From contig JALTAS010000215.1 in NCBI GenBank assembly GCA_027058925.1, positions 1 through 7,499 on the forward strand: a stretch of DNA of 7,499 nt, given 5' to 3'. The notes below the pieces were generated by a model. The model was not told the DNA's origin. It saw nothing but the letters and a program-made list of their open reading frames with translations, and ran no database searches. The position numbers and the translations under genes are program-made. The stretch is from Persephonella sp. (GTDB lineage Bacteria > Aquificota > Aquificia > Aquificales > Hydrogenothermaceae). This document shows positions 6,503-7,499 of this stretch, piece by piece; positions within the stretch are counted from its first letter, which is position 1; every line of letters starts with the position of its first letter.

Positions 6503-6578
6503 GAGCCGCTAGCTCAGTTGGTAGAGCACCGGTCTTTTAAACCGGTGGTCCTGGGTTCGACCCCCAGGCGGCTCACCA
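6503..6578 (+). tRNA. tRNA-Lys (anticodon UUU), CCA encoded
   Basis: A complete cloverleaf of 76 nt can be drawn. The acceptor stem is GAGCCGC (6503-6509) with GCGGCTC (6568-6574). The D arm is GCTC/GAGC with an AGTTGGTA loop. The anticodon stem CCGGT/ACCGG has loop CTTTTAA and anticodon TTT at 6536-6538. The T arm is CTGGG/CCCAG with loop TTCGACC. The discriminator is A, followed by a genomically encoded CCA (6576-6578). It is the first gene of a tandem pair, 4 nt before tRNA-Glu. Confidence 0.98.
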
Positions 6579-6582
6579 TTAA

Positions 6583-6657
<75 letters not shown>

Positions 6658-6658
6658 T

Positions 6659-7099
6659 TTATTTTATATATCTGAAAATATCCTCAGGTTCATAAATCTG
6701 TATCACCCCTTCCACATTGTGGGTTTTATATCCAAGAACAGTTTTTCCAAATATCTTGCTGTATGCTATTTCTGAGAGAGTACCGTAATTTCCCGAAATG
6801 GCAACTACTATCTCACCTGTTGCGACAACAACAGCGTTTCTGAGATGGCCAAGACCTGTATTGATCTTTAATTCAACATAGGGGTTTGCTTCCTCCCCTG
6901 TCAATGAGGGCATTATTCCTATTGTTAAACCTCCTTCCTCCTTTGCACCTTTACATACAGCTTCCATAATGCCTTCTTTTCCTCCACAAACCACAGCAAA
7001 ACCTTTTTTCCCTATAAGTTTTCCAAGCTGGTAAGCAAATATGTACTCATCGCTGTTTTCTTTGGCTGTAGAACTACCTATTACAGATATAACTCTCAT
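6659..7099 (-). CDS. SLOG/LOG-like nucleotide-binding protein (TIGR00725-type)
   Basis: The 146-residue product is a single Rossmann-like domain of the group once annotated as lysine decarboxylase-like. It opens with a beta-strand RVISVIGSS (2-10). It then shows VVCGGKEGIMEAVCKGAK (36-53), GIMPS (61-65), GLGHLRNAVVVATGEIVVA (82-100) and SGNYGTLSE (102-110), which is the counterpart of the GGxGTxxE phosphate-binding motif with the first glycine pair altered. LOG enzymes release cytokinin-type bases from nucleotides, and other SLOG proteins bind nucleotide ligands; the actual ligand here is unknown. A longer frame from a TTG at 7135 exists, but GAAGGA at 7107-7112 lies 7 nt before the ATG at 7099, which starts the canonical strand. 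The gene begins one base after the TPR gene's stop, implying coupling, and ends one base from tRNA-Glu. Confidence 0.88.
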   Translation of the reverse strand: MRVISVIGSSTAKENSDEYIFAYQLGKLIGKKGFAVVCGGKEGIMEAVCKGAKEEGGLTIGIMPSLTGEEANPYVELKINTGLGHLRNAVVVATGEIVVAISGNYGTLSEIAYSKIFGKTVLGYKTHNVEGVIQIYEPEDIFRYIK

Positions 7100-7100
7100 C

Positions 7101-7499
7101 TTAATATCCTTCAGATTTGTATATTTTTTCCTCAATCTCTTTGAGAGTATCCAGATATTCTGATTTGAACCTTATTGATATAGCCCTTTTAATAAGCCTT
7201 AAAGCTTCAGAATATTTACCCTCAAGAGAGTAAAGATATGCCAGATTGTTCATAGCATCTGTGTTTTTCGGATTTATCTTAATTGCTTTTTTGTAATACT
7301 CCATTGCTTTTTTATAATCTCTTTTCTTAAAATAAACATTCCCAAGATTAAAATAAGGGATATCCCAGTTTTTCCTTTTCTTTATAGCCTTTCTGTACTC
7401 CTTTTCTGCAAGATCAAGCATACCCTTTTTTTCATAAGCCACACCAAGATCATTATGTTCTTCTGCAGAAAGGGGGTCATCAAGAATCACTATTTTGGG
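7101..7499 (-). CDS. TPR-repeat protein, 5' part beyond the window
   Basis: The frame is open to the right edge. A GTG at 7490 is in frame, but PKI codons precede it without a stop and no Shine-Dalgarno sequence is visible, so it is more likely an internal valine. The visible 132 residues hold three consecutive tetratricopeptide repeats, starting near EEHNDLGVAYEKKG, IPYFNLGNVYFKKRD and AMNNLAYLYSLEGK, each of about 34 residues. They show the usual small residues and the A..Y.KAI pattern. A short helical tail follows (YLDTLKEIEEKIY). TPR arrays mediate protein-protein contact. The missing N-terminus could carry a signal peptide, more repeats or an enzymatic domain; I cannot tell which. It ends TAA one base before the SLOG gene, forming a two-gene unit. 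Confidence 0.88.
   Translation of the reverse strand, partial: PKIVILDDPLSAEEHNDLGVAYEKKGMLDLAEKEYRKAIKKRKNWDIPYFNLGNVYFKKRDYKKAMEYYKKAIKINPKNTDAMNNLAYLYSLEGKYSEALRLIKRAISIRFKSEYLDTLKEIEEKIYKSEGY
7107..7112 (-). promoter_or_regulatory. Ribosome binding site of the SLOG-protein gene
   Basis: GAAGGA lies inside the last codons of the TPR gene, 7 nt before the ATG at 7099. It favours a 146-residue product over the version starting from TTG at 7135. Confidence 0.7.

Noticed and set aside
7100..7135. TTG at 7135 as the start of the SLOG-protein gene
   Set aside because: It would overlap the TPR gene by 35 nt and add residues before the canonical first strand. The ATG at 7099 has a well-placed GAAGGA.

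Overview
The window reads as a compact bacterial chromosome segment of low to moderate GC content, most likely from the Aquificales and probably the Hydrogenothermaceae (Persephonella/Sulfurihydrogenibium type). This is inferred from a SecA carrying a roughly 50-residue insert in its first nucleotide-binding domain, which I recall from Aquificales and Thermotogales, together with Lys/Ile/Glu-rich proteins and very tight gene packing. I could not confirm the taxon by database search. No mobile element, CRISPR array or stretch of more than 300 gene-free bases is present.

Left part (1-2564). A leftward pair encodes a protoglobin domain fused to a PsiE-like four-helix membrane domain, followed 13 nt later by a superfamily 1 helicase of the IGHMBP2/TIGR00376 type that runs off the left edge. 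The helicase starts with TTG at 1383, has no stop in the window and covers 461 codons. Diverging from the pair is a 66-residue zinc-ribbon protein whose stop codon directly abuts the stop of secA.

Centre (2565-6362). A leftward unit, dksA-like / lspA / secA, links a DksA/TraR-type RNA polymerase regulator to two secretion functions: lipoprotein signal peptidase and the translocase ATPase. dksA and lspA overlap by one base (TAATG). secA follows lspA after 70 nt, with only a weak promoter candidate between them.

Right part (6363-7499). A strong consensus promoter (TTGACA-17-TATAAT) drives a rightward tRNA-Lys(UUU)/tRNA-Glu(UUC) pair. It lies back to back with the probable dksA promoter. Converging on the tRNAs, with one base between, is a leftward pair: a TPR-repeat protein cut by the right edge, then a SLOG/LOG-like nucleotide-binding protein.

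Most genes are conserved housekeeping functions. The most unusual item is the globin-PsiE fusion, a candidate membrane gas or redox sensor with no standard output domain. Secondary points are the lysine-rich SecA tail that replaces the zinc-binding domain, and the back-to-back arrangement of a dksA-type gene with a stable-RNA promoter.
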